A stretch of DNA of 64,000 bases from Flavobacterium hydrophilum (GTDB taxonomy: Bacteria; Bacteroidota; Bacteroidia; Flavobacteriales; Flavobacteriaceae), in the NCBI RefSeq assembly GCF_003202405.1, contig NZ_QJHL01000002.1, forward strand, positions 496,001-560,000, written 5' to 3'. Position numbers and translations under genes: made by a program. How positions within the stretch are numbered: position 1 is the first letter of the stretch; the number at the start of each line of letters is the position of its first letter. The notes under the pieces were generated by a model, which made no database searches, was not told the origin of the DNA, and was given only the letters and a program-made list of their open reading frames with translations. Below, in pieces: positions 10,068 to 20,074 of the stretch.

Positions 10068-11102
10068 TTAATCAGTAGATTCTCTTTTTATTAGATGCGT
10101 TTCGATTACCTCTGTTGTGTAATTTTCATTTTCTTCCTCATCATCATCTTCATGTTCTGCTTCGAGTCTTTCAATAAGCATTTTAGCTGCTTTATTACCC
10201 ATTTTTTTTCCGCTTTGGCTTACTGTTGTAATGCTTGGGGTTGAGTATTTAGAAATAATTCCGTCAGTAAAAGCGATTACGGCAAGATCTTCCGGAACTT
10301 TTAGACCCATTTTGTTTGCTGTTTTAATAATGGTTACGGCAAAAAGCTCATTTACGGCAAAAACTGCATCAAAAGCCCTATCGTGTAAAAGCTGGCTGAT
10401 TGTAATTTCGCAGGTATCTACGTCTTCAATTTTTATGATTAAATCTTCGTTGAACGGGAGTCCGTTGTCTAATAATGCTTTTTCATAACCATCGGTTCTC
10501 AGTTTCCCAACACTTACATAATCAACAGTTGTTACAAGGGCTATTTTTTTTCTTCCTTTATCAATCAAACTCTGGACCGCTTCGTAAGCTGCAGCTTTGT
10601 CGTCAATAATTACTTTATCGCATAAGATATCATTTGTTACGCGATCAAACATTACAACCGGCATTCCCTGATTGATAACCTCCGTGATATGATGAAAATC
10701 GCCTTTGAACTGTGTTTCTTTAGAAAGCGACATGATAAATCCGTCAATACTTCCGTTGGCTAACATCTCCATGTTTAATACTTCTTTATCAAAAGAATCA
10801 TCCGATAAACAGATTACTACACTGTAACCATTTTCATTGGCAACCTGCTCGATTCCATCAATCACGGTAGAGAAAAAATAATGTACAATTTCCGGAATGA
10901 TAATACCAATACTTTTGGTTTTTCGGTTTTTTAAACTAAGGGCAATGTTGTTGGGTTTATAGTTGTAAAATTTTGCAAAAGCCTGAACTTTCAATCGGGT
11001 TTCTTCACCAATTTCAGAGCTGTTTCGCAATGATTTTGAGACAGTTGAAATCGATACATCCAGCTCTTTTGCAATCTGTTTTAGGGTTACTTTTCGTTTC
11101 AT
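10068..11102 (-). CDS. LacI-family transcriptional regulator of the starch locus
   Basis: A 344-residue repressor or activator. The N-terminal HTH is clear (VTLKQIAKELDVSISTVSKSLRNSS, about 5-29), followed by the hinge helix (YKPNNIALSLKNRKTKSIG) and a periplasmic-binding-like effector domain with GIIIPEIVHYFF and FDAVFAVNE. It stands between the two arms of the Sus locus and most likely senses maltose or a maltodextrin. It is cytoplasmic and lacks a signal peptide. An acidic low-complexity insertion (EAEHEDDDEEENEN, about 314-327) interrupts the normal C-terminal end. The call of family is firm; the effector is inferred from neighbours. Confidence 0.93.
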   Translation of the reverse strand: MKRKVTLKQIAKELDVSISTVSKSLRNSSEIGEETRLKVQAFAKFYNYKPNNIALSLKNRKTKSIGIIIPEIVHYFFSTVIDGIEQVANENGYSVVICLSDDSFDKEVLNMEMLANGSIDGFIMSLSKETQFKGDFHHITEVINQGMPVVMFDRVTNDILCDKVIIDDKAAAYEAVQSLIDKGRKKIALVTTVDYVSVGKLRTDGYEKALLDNGLPFNEDLIIKIEDVDTCEITISQLLHDRAFDAVFAVNELFAVTIIKTANKMGLKVPEDLAVIAFTDGIISKYSTPSITTVSQSGKKMGNKAAKMLIERLEAEHEDDDEEENENYTTEVIETHLIKRESTD

Positions 11103-11208
11103 CGTGCTAATTTGGAAAAAATGTTATTGATAATAAAGGTATTGTAAATTTTCATAAATCATAATTTTATTCCTAAAAAATGAAAATAATATACAAACTT
11201 TTCAACAC

Positions 11209-11236
11209 TACCACGTTTTCGTAACTATTTGCGAAA
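11209..11236. promoter_or_regulatory. Candidate operator region upstream of SusC
   Basis: TACCACGTTTT (11209-11219) is the inverse of a word upstream of GH65. It overlaps an imperfect 20-bp dyad at 11217-11236 (TTTCG at one end, CGAAA at the other). A near -7 box, AATCTTTG, lies at 11268-11275, leaving a leader of about 60 nt to the SusC start. A regulator bound here would sit upstream of the -33 position, which fits activation. Confidence 0.35.
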
Positions 11237-11339
11237 TGCCTCATGTCGAGCATGTTAATTATTTCCTAATCTTTGGACCTCGAAGTAAATTAAAAGCTTA
11301 ACTAACAATCACTAACTCAAACTAATTTAAACAAAAAGT

Positions 11340-14321
11340 ATGAAAACAATTTCGAAAAAGTTGTTATTTTTATTCCTGCTGTTACCGTTTACTATGCTCG
11401 CTCAAAGCACATTAAAGGGTACAGTTGTCGACAAGGCGACAGGACAACCAATCCCGGGGGTAAATGTAAATGTACAAGGTGCTCCTGGAGGAACATCGAC
11501 CGGATTTGATGGTAATTTTGAATTATCTAATGTAAAGAACGGAAACAAAATCCTGGTTTCCTTTATTGGATACAAAACAGCAACCGTTGACTATAACGGA
11601 CAAAAAACACTAAACATTTCACTAGAAGAAGATACCAATCAACTTAAAGAGGTAGTTGTGCAGGTAGGTTACGGTACCGTTAAGAAAAAAGATGCAACGG
11701 GATCTGTTTCCCAAATTTCAGCAAAAGAATTTAATAAAGGTATAAATGTAACTCCTGAAAGTCTGATTAGTGGACGTATTTCGGGTGTTAATGTTATTGG
11801 AGGAGGAGCTCCGGGAGCAAAAGCAGATATTAGAATTCGTGGTGGTTCATCATTAAGTGCTTCTAACGAACCATTAATTGTAATAGACGGACTTCCTATG
11901 AGTAATGCTGTTCCGAATGGTTCAACAAGTATTTTGTCTACAATTGATCCAAATGATATTGAATCTTTTACCGTTTTAAAAGATGCATCTGCAGCAGCTA
12001 TCTACGGATCCAGAGCGGCAAATGGTGTAATTGTTATTACCACCAAAAAAGGAACCAAAGGCGGTATTAAGGTAAATTTTAACTCTCAGGTTGGTATTAA
12101 TACAGTTGCCAATACAGTAGATGTTTTAACGGCTGATCAATTTCGTGCTTTAGTAAATGAAAAAGGAACTGCAGCTCAAAAAGCTTTGTTGGGAACAGCA
12201 AATACAAATTGGCAGGATGAAATTTTTCATACAGCTTTAACAACAAACAACAACATATCTGCAAGCGGTACTTTATTTAATAAATTACCTGTGCGTTTAT
12301 CTGTTGGAAATGTGGATAATCCCGGAATCTTAAGAAACACATCTTTTGAGAGAACAACTACATCGATATCATTAAATCCGGTTTTATTTGACAATCATTT
12401 AAAAATTGACATTAGTGGTAACATAGCATTTGGAAAAAATCAGTTTCAGGATGAAGGTCCGGTTATTAGCGGCGCCATTACTTTTGATCCTACACAGCCT
12501 GTTCATCAAGCGGGTTCTCGTTACGGAGGATATTTCGAATGGTTAGAGCCAACAGGTAATTTGCCTTTATTACCGGCAAGAAACCCGGTTGCAAGATTAA
12601 ATCAGGATGAGCGTAAAGCTACATCTACCAGAAAATGGGGAAATATCAGATTAGATTATAAATTACATTTTTTTGAAGACTTAAGAGCTGTTGTTGAGGC
12701 AGGTATCGATAAATTTGACAGTAACGGATATACACAAGTTAGTACAGAAAGTGCCTTAGGATATCAGCCAAATGTATTTAGCAGTGGTAATTGGGTTAAT
12801 GAAGGCGGATACATTCATTATACAGATAATCGCCAAAACAAAAACTTAAATGCTTATTTTAACTATACCAAAGATTTAGGCAAATTCAAGATAGACGCAA
12901 CTGCAGGACATAACTACCAGATGTTTGAAAGAGAAGGATATGATTCCGGACAAACGAGGCAGCCGGATCCATTAGAAGATGTAACTACAGATGCTGACAT
13001 TAATCTACAATCGTATTTTGGACGTTTGAACTTAGGCTATGACAGCCGATATTTAATAACTGTAAATTATAGAAGAGACGGTACTTCCCGTTTTTCTGAA
13101 ATTTACAGATGGGGTAATTTTGCCGGAGGTGCGTTTGCATGGAATGTAGCTGAAGAAGCATTTTTAAAAGATAATGCTACTTTGTCAAACTTAAAATTAA
13201 GAGTTGGATATGGGACTACAGGTCAACAGGATATTTCTGCTTCTTATGATTATCTAAGAAGAGTAACATTAGGAACAATTAATTCACAATATGTCTTTAA
13301 CGGAGTTGTCTATTCAGTTGCAAGACCAGAAGGTTATAATGAAAATATCAAATGGGAAGATTTAGCAGAATTTAACGCAGGGATAGATTTTGGATTCTTT
13401 AATGATAGAGTAACGGGAACTATTAATTATTTTGATAAAAAATCAAGTGATCTTTTGGCAGAAGTTGCTGTTCCTGATGGAGCGAATATAAGAAACAGAG
13501 GGTTTAATAATATTGGAAGCGTAAGAACAAAAGGAATTGAATTTAATATTCAGTCTGATATTATTAAAAATGATAAACTAAATTGGAATCTTGCTTTTAA
13601 TACCACTTATATTGATCAGAAAATATCAGATTTAGGAGCTACCGTACCAGGATTTCAAGGATATATTACAGGAGATATAATTGCTGGTGGTACAGGAAAT
13701 CAGGTATTAATAAATTCTGAAGGCTATGCGCCAAATTCATTTTTTGTATTTGAACAATTATATGATGCTAATAAAAGACCAATTCAGGGAGCATACGCTG
13801 ACAGAAATGGGGATGGTGCTATAAATGATGCCGATCGTTATAAATTTCATAAACCTACAGCCGATTATACTTTTGGATTATTCTCAACTTTAAACTACAA
13901 AAAGTTCGATTTTACAATGAACTGGAGAGCAAGTTTAGGAAACTATATTTATGATAACGTAAGCTCTGACAAGGGATATGTTGAAGCAGGTTTAAGAAGA
14001 CAAACTGACTTGTCTAATATTACTACTGATTATTATAACACAGGATTTACAACTGAAAGTAATTCAAACGGAACGCAACGTGTTTTTTCTGATTATTTTG
14101 TAAAAGATGCCTCTTTTATAAAATTAGACAACATTGTACTTGGATATACTTTCGATAAAACATTAATAAAAGCCGCTTCATTAAGAGTTACAGCTGGTAT
14201 TCAGAATGTTTTTGTCCTTACAAAATATAATGGTTTGGATCCTGAGAAATTTAATGGTATAGATAACAATGTGTATCCGAGAGCCAGAACATTTTTGTTT
14301 GGAGTAAATGCAAATTTCTAA
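11340..14321 (+). CDS. susC: SusC-type TonB-dependent outer-membrane transporter
   Basis: A 993-residue outer-membrane importer of starch oligosaccharides. It has a signal peptide ending MLAQS, then a CarboxypepD-like domain (about 24-100; LKGTVVDKATGQPIPGVNV), a plug domain (about 110-230) with the SusC hallmark YGSRAANGVIVITTKKG, and a long beta barrel that ends in an aromatic residue (GVNANF). No STN domain is present. SusD starts 37 nt after its stop, so the pair should act as the usual hinged-lid transporter. TonB/ExbBD energise import and are not encoded beside it. Confidence 0.97.
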   Translation: MKTISKKLLFLFLLLPFTMLAQSTLKGTVVDKATGQPIPGVNVNVQGAPGGTSTGFDGNFELSNVKNGNKILVSFIGYKTATVDYNGQKTLNISLEEDTNQLKEVVVQVGYGTVKKKDATGSVSQISAKEFNKGINVTPESLISGRISGVNVIGGGAPGAKADIRIRGGSSLSASNEPLIVIDGLPMSNAVPNGSTSILSTIDPNDIESFTVLKDASAAAIYGSRAANGVIVITTKKGTKGGIKVNFNSQVGINTVANTVDVLTADQFRALVNEKGTAAQKALLGTANTNWQDEIFHTALTTNNNISASGTLFNKLPVRLSVGNVDNPGILRNTSFERTTTSISLNPVLFDNHLKIDISGNIAFGKNQFQDEGPVISGAITFDPTQPVHQAGSRYGGYFEWLEPTGNLPLLPARNPVARLNQDERKATSTRKWGNIRLDYKLHFFEDLRAVVEAGIDKFDSNGYTQVSTESALGYQPNVFSSGNWVNEGGYIHYTDNRQNKNLNAYFNYTKDLGKFKIDATAGHNYQMFEREGYDSGQTRQPDPLEDVTTDADINLQSYFGRLNLGYDSRYLITVNYRRDGTSRFSEIYRWGNFAGGAFAWNVAEEAFLKDNATLSNLKLRVGYGTTGQQDISASYDYLRRVTLGTINSQYVFNGVVYSVARPEGYNENIKWEDLAEFNAGIDFGFFNDRVTGTINYFDKKSSDLLAEVAVPDGANIRNRGFNNIGSVRTKGIEFNIQSDIIKNDKLNWNLAFNTTYIDQKISDLGATVPGFQGYITGDIIAGGTGNQVLINSEGYAPNSFFVFEQLYDANKRPIQGAYADRNGDGAINDADRYKFHKPTADYTFGLFSTLNYKKFDFTMNWRASLGNYIYDNVSSDKGYVEAGLRRQTDLSNITTDYYNTGFTTESNSNGTQRVFSDYFVKDASFIKLDNIVLGYTFDKTLIKAASLRVTAGIQNVFVLTKYNGLDPEKFNGIDNNVYPRARTFLFGVNANF

Positions 14322-14358
14322 TAGTACATTGAAAATAAAATTTAAAAAAATAAATAAA

Positions 14359-15969
14359 ATGAAAATATCATTTAAATATATATCTTATTTTCTCCTATTG
14401 ATTTTAGGATTAAATATGGCACTTACTTCGTGTACGAGCGACTTAGATGTTACTCCTGAAGATGATGATGAATTTCTTTCTGAAGATTTCTTTAAGGATC
14501 CGGCTTCATACAAACAAGTATTGGCCAAGCTCTATGCAGGGTTGTATGTAGGAGGAAATGATGGTGACGGTCGCCCGGATATTTCAGGTCTTGGAGGTGA
14601 TTTTAGCAGTTATTTGAGGTTATTGTTTGTTACACAGGAATTCCCAACAGATGAAGCTATTGTGGCCTGGAATGATGATGGATTACCTGCTATAAATGGT
14701 CAAAGATGGAGTCCTAGCAATCAGTTTTTATATGGAGTTTTTTCGAGAGCTTTTTACGAAATCAGTGTTGCAAATGAGTTTCTAAGACAAACCACTGACG
14801 ATAAACTGACTGCAAGAGGAGTTGATGCAAGTCTGAAAGCTGAAATTGCAACTTTTAGAGCTGAAGTGCGTTTTTTAAGAGCTTTTTCATACTACAATTT
14901 GATGGATTTGTTTGGGAATGTGCCAATTACTACTGAAGCTGATCCTGTTGGTTTCTTTTATCCTCAACAGAAAACAAGAGCAGAAGTTTTTGCTTTTATC
15001 GAATCAGAATTAAAAGATTTGGATAACAGTATGGCTGCTTCAAAAACAAACGAATATGGCAGAGTGGATAAAACTGCTGCTAAATTTTTATTAGCTCAAA
15101 TTTATTTAAACTCTAAAGTGTATACAGGTACAGAAAGAAATGATGAAGCTGCTACTTTGTGTAATGAAATCATAACAAGTTCAGGATATACTTTTGCTAA
15201 TGTTCCTTACCGTTATTTGTTTTCAGCTGATAATGATCGAAACGGAGCTCAAAACGAGTTTATCTTTCCAGTTATAAGTGACGGAAACGCAATTAGAGCT
15301 GTTGGTGGTGGTATGAGTTTTATTCTCCATGCTTCTATTGGTGGTAAAATGGATGCAGCTGCACAAGGAATGAATGGTGGCTGGGCAGGTATCAGAACAA
15401 GAAAAGAATTCGTTCAGTTATTTCCTGACGAAACTGCTACCGGTGATAAAAGAGGAACCTTTTTTACGACTGATCAAACTTTAGATATTGCTGATTTTGG
15501 AATATTTGCTAATGGATATGCAGTTACAAAATATACCAATGTTAACTCTGATGGCACTGCCGCACAAAGAAATGATGTTCCTGATACTGATTTTCCAATG
15601 TACAGATTGTCTGATGTCTATTTAATGTATGCAGAAGCAACTCTTAGGGGAGCTTCTACAGGAAATATTACAACTGCTTTAGGTTATGTAAATAAAATTA
15701 GAGAGAGAGCTGGTAACGGTGTTATTTCTGCTTCAAGTTTAACTCTGGATTTTATTTTAGATGAAAGAGCAAGAGAATTGTTTTGGGAATGTCACAGAAG
15801 AACCGATTTGATTCGTTTTGGTAAATTCACAGGAGGATCTAAAATCTGGCAATGGAAAGGTGGCGTTAAAAATGGTAGTGCTACAGATTCATACAGAGAC
15901 TTAATGCCAATTCCTTCAACAGCTATTCAGGCAAACCCTACTTTAAAACAAAATCCAGGATATAACTAA
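14359..15969 (+). CDS. susD: SusD-type starch-binding lipoprotein
   Basis: A surface lipoprotein that caps SusC and binds the glycan. I start it at 14359 (MKISFKYISYF), giving 536 residues. The frame opens at 14308 inside the end of susC, but that prefix would bury the lipoprotein signal. The lipobox LTSC places the lipidated cysteine at residue 25, followed by acidic residues (DLDVTPEDDDE) consistent with surface export. The TPR-like helical core and the C-terminal RagB/SusD block (RLSDVYLMYAEATL, YVNKIRERAG, LDERARELFWECHRR) are all intact. Confidence 0.96.
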   Translation: MKISFKYISYFLLLILGLNMALTSCTSDLDVTPEDDDEFLSEDFFKDPASYKQVLAKLYAGLYVGGNDGDGRPDISGLGGDFSSYLRLLFVTQEFPTDEAIVAWNDDGLPAINGQRWSPSNQFLYGVFSRAFYEISVANEFLRQTTDDKLTARGVDASLKAEIATFRAEVRFLRAFSYYNLMDLFGNVPITTEADPVGFFYPQQKTRAEVFAFIESELKDLDNSMAASKTNEYGRVDKTAAKFLLAQIYLNSKVYTGTERNDEAATLCNEIITSSGYTFANVPYRYLFSADNDRNGAQNEFIFPVISDGNAIRAVGGGMSFILHASIGGKMDAAAQGMNGGWAGIRTRKEFVQLFPDETATGDKRGTFFTTDQTLDIADFGIFANGYAVTKYTNVNSDGTAAQRNDVPDTDFPMYRLSDVYLMYAEATLRGASTGNITTALGYVNKIRERAGNGVISASSLTLDFILDERARELFWECHRRTDLIRFGKFTGGSKIWQWKGGVKNGSATDSYRDLMPIPSTAIQANPTLKQNPGYN

Positions 15970-15988
15970 TCTTATAAATAATAATAAA

Positions 15989-16804
15989 ATGAAAAATATA
16001 TATAAAATTTTAATCGCATTCGTTGGTGTTTTAGCAGTTTCATGTAATGCAGATGATGTAGAAAACAGACCTGTTATAGAAGCAGTTACTGAACCGGTAT
16101 TATTGACTCCACAATCTGACTTTAATATTGTTCTTACTAAAGCAGCAGAAAACGAAATTGCTACAACTGTAATTTGGGATGATGCCAAATATAGTGGTAC
16201 AGCAACTGTAGTAAATTATACGATTGAGGTTGCAAAAGCAGGAACTAATTTTGCTGCTCCTGTTACAGTAACAACAACAACATCTCGTTATAGAGCTTTG
16301 ACAGTATCAGAACTGAATTCTGCTTTGGTAAATGGTGGTTTTATAGAAAAAGAAGAGAATAGTGTTGATATTCGTATCAAAGCTACTGTAGGCATTGGAG
16401 CAGAAGCACAGTATTCTAATTCTTACACTTTTAAAGCAACTCCTTATCACACGCCATTAGCAACCTCTCATTGGTTAGTAGGAGCGGCTACTCCGGGAGG
16501 ATGGACTTGGGATGGTGACGCTGAAACTGAGTTCCCTTTAGTTGTTGGTCAGACCAATGTTTATCAGGTAACAATCGTGCTTAAAAACGGGGAAGCTTTC
16601 AGAGAATTTTTAGCAAATAACTTTACAAGTAATGATAACTGGGGTACAAGCAATAACTATACTCATTATTCATCATTAGGATATACTATCGATTCAGAAT
16701 TAGAAAATGCTGGTGACGGAGATAGTAACTTTAGATATACCGGACCAACTGGACCAAGAGTTTTAAAAATTGACAATGTTGCAAAAACAATCACATTAGA
16801 TTAA
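15989..16804 (+). CDS. susE: SusE-like starch-binding lipoprotein
   Basis: A 271-residue outer-membrane lipoprotein (lipobox LAVSC, Cys19) encoded 19 nt after susD. The first half is an Ig-like SusE N-terminal domain (SDFNIVLTKAAENEIATTV, about 45-145). The second is a single CBM-like domain (HWLVGAATPGGWTWDGDAE, about 160-271) with aromatic residues suited to glucan binding. Bacteroides SusE and SusF carry two and three such domains, so this is a reduced version, and no SusF follows. It probably helps retain starch at the surface. A strong terminator ends the susCDE transcript just downstream. Confidence 0.85.
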   Translation: MKNIYKILIAFVGVLAVSCNADDVENRPVIEAVTEPVLLTPQSDFNIVLTKAAENEIATTVIWDDAKYSGTATVVNYTIEVAKAGTNFAAPVTVTTTTSRYRALTVSELNSALVNGGFIEKEENSVDIRIKATVGIGAEAQYSNSYTFKATPYHTPLATSHWLVGAATPGGWTWDGDAETEFPLVVGQTNVYQVTIVLKNGEAFREFLANNFTSNDNWGTSNNYTHYSSLGYTIDSELENAGDGDSNFRYTGPTGPRVLKIDNVAKTITLD

Positions 16805-16823
16805 TTTTTTGATGTAAAAATGT

Positions 16824-16852
16824 AAAAAGGCTATCTGCGGATAGCCTTTTTT
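16824..16852 (+). terminator. Rho-independent terminator after susE
   Basis: Perfect stem AAAAAGGCTATC / GATAGCCTTTTT with a TGCG loop, ending in a run of T. It separates susCDE from the amylase gene, which must be transcribed by readthrough or from its own promoter in the 26 nt that remain. Confidence 0.9.
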
Positions 16853-16878
16853 AATCGAATTATCTAATCTTAATCCTT

Positions 16879-19764
16879 ATGAAAAAAACTTTACTAACAC
16901 TATTCTTTTTGATGTCGGCTGCTGTTTTTGCCCAGGTACAAAACGTAACCTCTTCAATAAGTCCTAATCCTTTTGAAGAAACAAACGCCATTACCATTAC
17001 TATAAACGGAAGCAGTATCAATGAGACTACCTGGGGAATTGCCGGAACTCACGAATTATACATGTGGGCATGGGCTTTTGACACCAATGACACTACCGCA
17101 AAAGGAACGCCAAATAATGGCTCATGGACAGCTTCAAGCGCTGCAAGTATGTTTACTTATAACGCCGGGACAGACACTTATACCAAAACCATTACTCCGG
17201 CTACGTATTACAATGCAACAGGAATTGGCAGAATTGGTTTTTTGGTCAAAGCCAAAGACGGAACCGGCGATAAAAAATCGCAGGATATTCTGGTCGAAGT
17301 AGGTACTTTTCAGGTTACGCTTACTGCACCGGTAGAAAACAGTTCAGCCATTTTAACGTCAGGGGCTAATTTTAATATTACTGCTACAAATACTAATGGT
17401 GTTGCAAGTTATGTATTAAAATCAAACGGAAATACAATTAATACAAATGCAAGTACAGCCAGTTATTCCTTTAGTCATACCAACATCACTATAAATCAGA
17501 GTTATGAATTATTGGTAACACAGGGAGCAACAACAATTTCAAAAAAGTTTTCGGTTATTGTCAATCCTAATACCGTTTCAGAAGCTATACCTGCTGGTTT
17601 AGCTGATGGAATCAATTACAACACAGCCGATGCTACAAAAGCGACTTTAGTTCTGGATGCACCTTTAAAAGATTTTGTTTACGTTGCCGGAAGTTTTAAT
17701 AACTGGCAGCCTTCATCGACCTATGCCATGAAAAAAGATCCGACTTCAGGGAAATTTTGGCTTGAATTATCAGGACTGGTTTCGGGAGCAAATAATACTT
17801 TTCAATATTGGGTTGGAGATGCAACGCCATTGGCTAATTCGCCTTCATTGGTTAAAGTGGCAGATCCCTATTCTACCTTGGTTCTGTCTCCTTATGATGA
17901 CGGTTCGATTCCTGCCGCAAATTACCCAAACATGCCGGCTTATCCATCAGGGCAGCAATTTGAAGTAACGGTTTTAAAAACCGGACAAACACCATACAAC
18001 TGGCAGGTGACCAATTTTACAAAACCTGAAAAAGATAAATTGGTAGTGTACGAAGTTTTGGTTCGTGATTTTGATGCCAACAGAAATTATCAAAGCCTGA
18101 TTGACAGAATTGATTATTTTAAAAATCTGAAAATAAACGCTATTCAATTAATGCCGGTAATGGAATTTGAAGGCAATGAAAGCTGGGGTTATAATACTTC
18201 TTTCCACATGGCTTTAGATAAATTCTACGGAAGTTCTGATAAACTAAAAGAACTTATTGATTTATGCCACCAAAACGGAATCGCAGTTATTCTGGATGTG
18301 GCTTTAAATCACGCCTTCGGAAGAAATCCGATGGTGAGAATGTGGATGAATGATCCTGACGGAGACGGATTTGGATCACCAACTACTGAAAATCCTTATT
18401 TCAATACAGTGGCAATGCATAGTTATAATGTTGGTGAAGACTTTAATCATCAGTCCATCAGAACTCAAAATTATGTGAAGCGTGTTGTAAAACAATGGGT
18501 TGAAGAATATAAAATTGACGGTTTGCGTTGGGATTTAACCAAAGGATTCACTCAAAATTGTCCTTCAAATGTTGCAGGCGGACAAGAGCCGTGCACAGGA
18601 AATTTCCAACAAGACAGGGTTGATGTTTTGAAATCATATGCAGATTATTCATGGAGTCTGGATCCTACACATTATACTATTTTCGAACATTTAGGAACTG
18701 ATTTGGAAGAGCAGCAATGGGCAAATTACAAAATTGCAGAATCGCCAAGTAAAGGAATCATGATGTGGGGAAATCTGAATAATGCTTATAATGAATTGTC
18801 TATGGGATATACCAGTAATATCTCAAGAATGACAAGTTCAAGCCACGGTTTTACTTCAAATCGTTTAATAGGTTATGCAGAAAGTCATGACGAAGAACGC
18901 CTGATGTATAAAAATATCCAATACGGAAATAGTACAAATTCTGCACATAATGTAAAAACCTTAAGCACGGCTTTATCAAGAATGTCGGCTATCGGTGCGG
19001 TTTCATTATTAGTTCCGGGGCCAAAAATGATCTGGCATTTTGGAGATTTAGGCTGGGATTCTTCTATTTTCACTTGTAACAACGGAACTGTAAATGATGC
19101 TTCGGCGACGATTTCAGGAGATTGTAAATTAGACACAAAACCTCAGCCTCAATGGACAGGAAACTGGCTCGGAAATACTGCTCGAAGTAAAATTTACAAC
19201 GATTGGGCCAAAATGATTACCCTAAAAACCAAAGAGCCTGTGTTCTCAGGGACTGCAACAATGGCCAATACAAGCTCTTTGTACCCAAATATTAAAATTA
19301 CCAATGCTGCTTTAAATTCTACTCAGCTTAAAGATATATTAATTATTGCCAATTTTAATGTAACAACACAAAACGTTGCCACTGGTTTTTCATATCCGGG
19401 AACATGGTATAATTTGATGGACAACTCTACAATAAATGTTACCGATGTGAATGCTGTAATAAGTATTCCGGCAGGTGAATTCAGAATTTACGGAAATAAA
19501 CAAGCCAGTCTGGCTATTGAGGATTTTGAAAAAGGAAATTCAGTGAGTTTGTATCCAAATCCGGTTTCAAATTATTTTACATTGAACTTTACTGCTGTAA
19601 AAGTTGAAATTTATGCCCTAACAGGTCAGTTGGTAAAAAGTTTTGCAACCAATGGACATCCTGATTTTCAATTTGGCGTAAGCGATTTAAAACCGGGCTT
19701 ATATATTGTAAAAGCGCTTAATGATAATAATGAAGCACAAGTTATAAAGTTTATTAAAAAATAA
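16879..19764 (+). CDS. Secreted GH13 alpha-amylase with Ig-like domains and T9SS tail
   Basis: A 961-residue extracellular or cell-surface amylase. After a signal peptide (ends VFAQ) come two N-terminal beta domains (about 22-145 and 148-230), a CBM48-like domain (about 255-340, VYVAGSFNNWQPSS) and the GH13 barrel: LDVALNHAFG, GLRWDLTKG (nucleophile D552), FEHLG (acid E603) and AESHDEER (D671). The last 75 residues (SLYPNPVSNYFTL..., ending KALNDNNEAQVIKFIKK) are a type A sorting domain of the type IX secretion system. It fills the role that lipoprotein SusG plays in Bacteroides, but reaches the surface by T9SS. Starch is the likely substrate from context. Confidence 0.93.
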   Translation: MKKTLLTLFFLMSAAVFAQVQNVTSSISPNPFEETNAITITINGSSINETTWGIAGTHELYMWAWAFDTNDTTAKGTPNNGSWTASSAASMFTYNAGTDTYTKTITPATYYNATGIGRIGFLVKAKDGTGDKKSQDILVEVGTFQVTLTAPVENSSAILTSGANFNITATNTNGVASYVLKSNGNTINTNASTASYSFSHTNITINQSYELLVTQGATTISKKFSVIVNPNTVSEAIPAGLADGINYNTADATKATLVLDAPLKDFVYVAGSFNNWQPSSTYAMKKDPTSGKFWLELSGLVSGANNTFQYWVGDATPLANSPSLVKVADPYSTLVLSPYDDGSIPAANYPNMPAYPSGQQFEVTVLKTGQTPYNWQVTNFTKPEKDKLVVYEVLVRDFDANRNYQSLIDRIDYFKNLKINAIQLMPVMEFEGNESWGYNTSFHMALDKFYGSSDKLKELIDLCHQNGIAVILDVALNHAFGRNPMVRMWMNDPDGDGFGSPTTENPYFNTVAMHSYNVGEDFNHQSIRTQNYVKRVVKQWVEEYKIDGLRWDLTKGFTQNCPSNVAGGQEPCTGNFQQDRVDVLKSYADYSWSLDPTHYTIFEHLGTDLEEQQWANYKIAESPSKGIMMWGNLNNAYNELSMGYTSNISRMTSSSHGFTSNRLIGYAESHDEERLMYKNIQYGNSTNSAHNVKTLSTALSRMSAIGAVSLLVPGPKMIWHFGDLGWDSSIFTCNNGTVNDASATISGDCKLDTKPQPQWTGNWLGNTARSKIYNDWAKMITLKTKEPVFSGTATMANTSSLYPNIKITNAALNSTQLKDILIIANFNVTTQNVATGFSYPGTWYNLMDNSTINVTDVNAVISIPAGEFRIYGNKQASLAIEDFEKGNSVSLYPNPVSNYFTLNFTAVKVEIYALTGQLVKSFATNGHPDFQFGVSDLKPGLYIVKALNDNNEAQVIKFIKK

Positions 19765-19787
19765 ATTTTTGGTTAGTTTAGTAATGC

Positions 19788-19828
19788 AAAAAGGCTGTCC
19801 TTGTATGGACAGCCTTTTGTTTTTTTAT
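19788..19828 (+). terminator. Terminator after the amylase gene
   Basis: Stem AAAAGGCTGTCC / GGACAGCCTTTT with a 6-nt loop, then G and a T-run. It lies between convergent genes. The A-run on the other side is short, so it acts mainly on the plus strand. Confidence 0.88.
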
Positions 19829-19839
19829 TGTTTTAGAGA

Positions 19840-20064
19840 TTAGTTTTCTTTGTCATATTCTCCTGTTAACGAAAAGTATCCAAAAACTCCCAGTCCCAGA
19901 ACAATTAATGGAGTCAGAATAAACAGGATGATAATCCCAAATACTAAATCCTCCTGCTGGTCCGATAAAAATTTTGGCAAACCAAATTCAAAAACACAAA
20001 AATAGGCAGCAGCAATTGCTAATACGATCCACAGAATTCCTAAGGCTCTTTTTATAAAATTCAT
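19840..20064 (-). CDS. Small two-helix membrane protein (DUF6814-like)
   Basis: 74 residues with two hydrophobic helices (about 6-30 and 42-65) and a C-terminal GYFSLTGEYDKEN. It begins 10 nt after the end of the MHS transporter gene on the same strand, so the two form an operon. From memory, short proteins of this pattern beside MFS transporters in Bacteroidota are grouped as DUF6814; I could not check this. A role as a transporter accessory subunit is inferred from pairing only. Confidence 0.7.
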   Translation of the reverse strand: MNFIKRALGILWIVLAIAAAYFCVFEFGLPKFLSDQQEDLVFGIIILFILTPLIVLGLGVFGYFSLTGEYDKEN

Positions 20065-20074
20065 TTTCAGCAGA

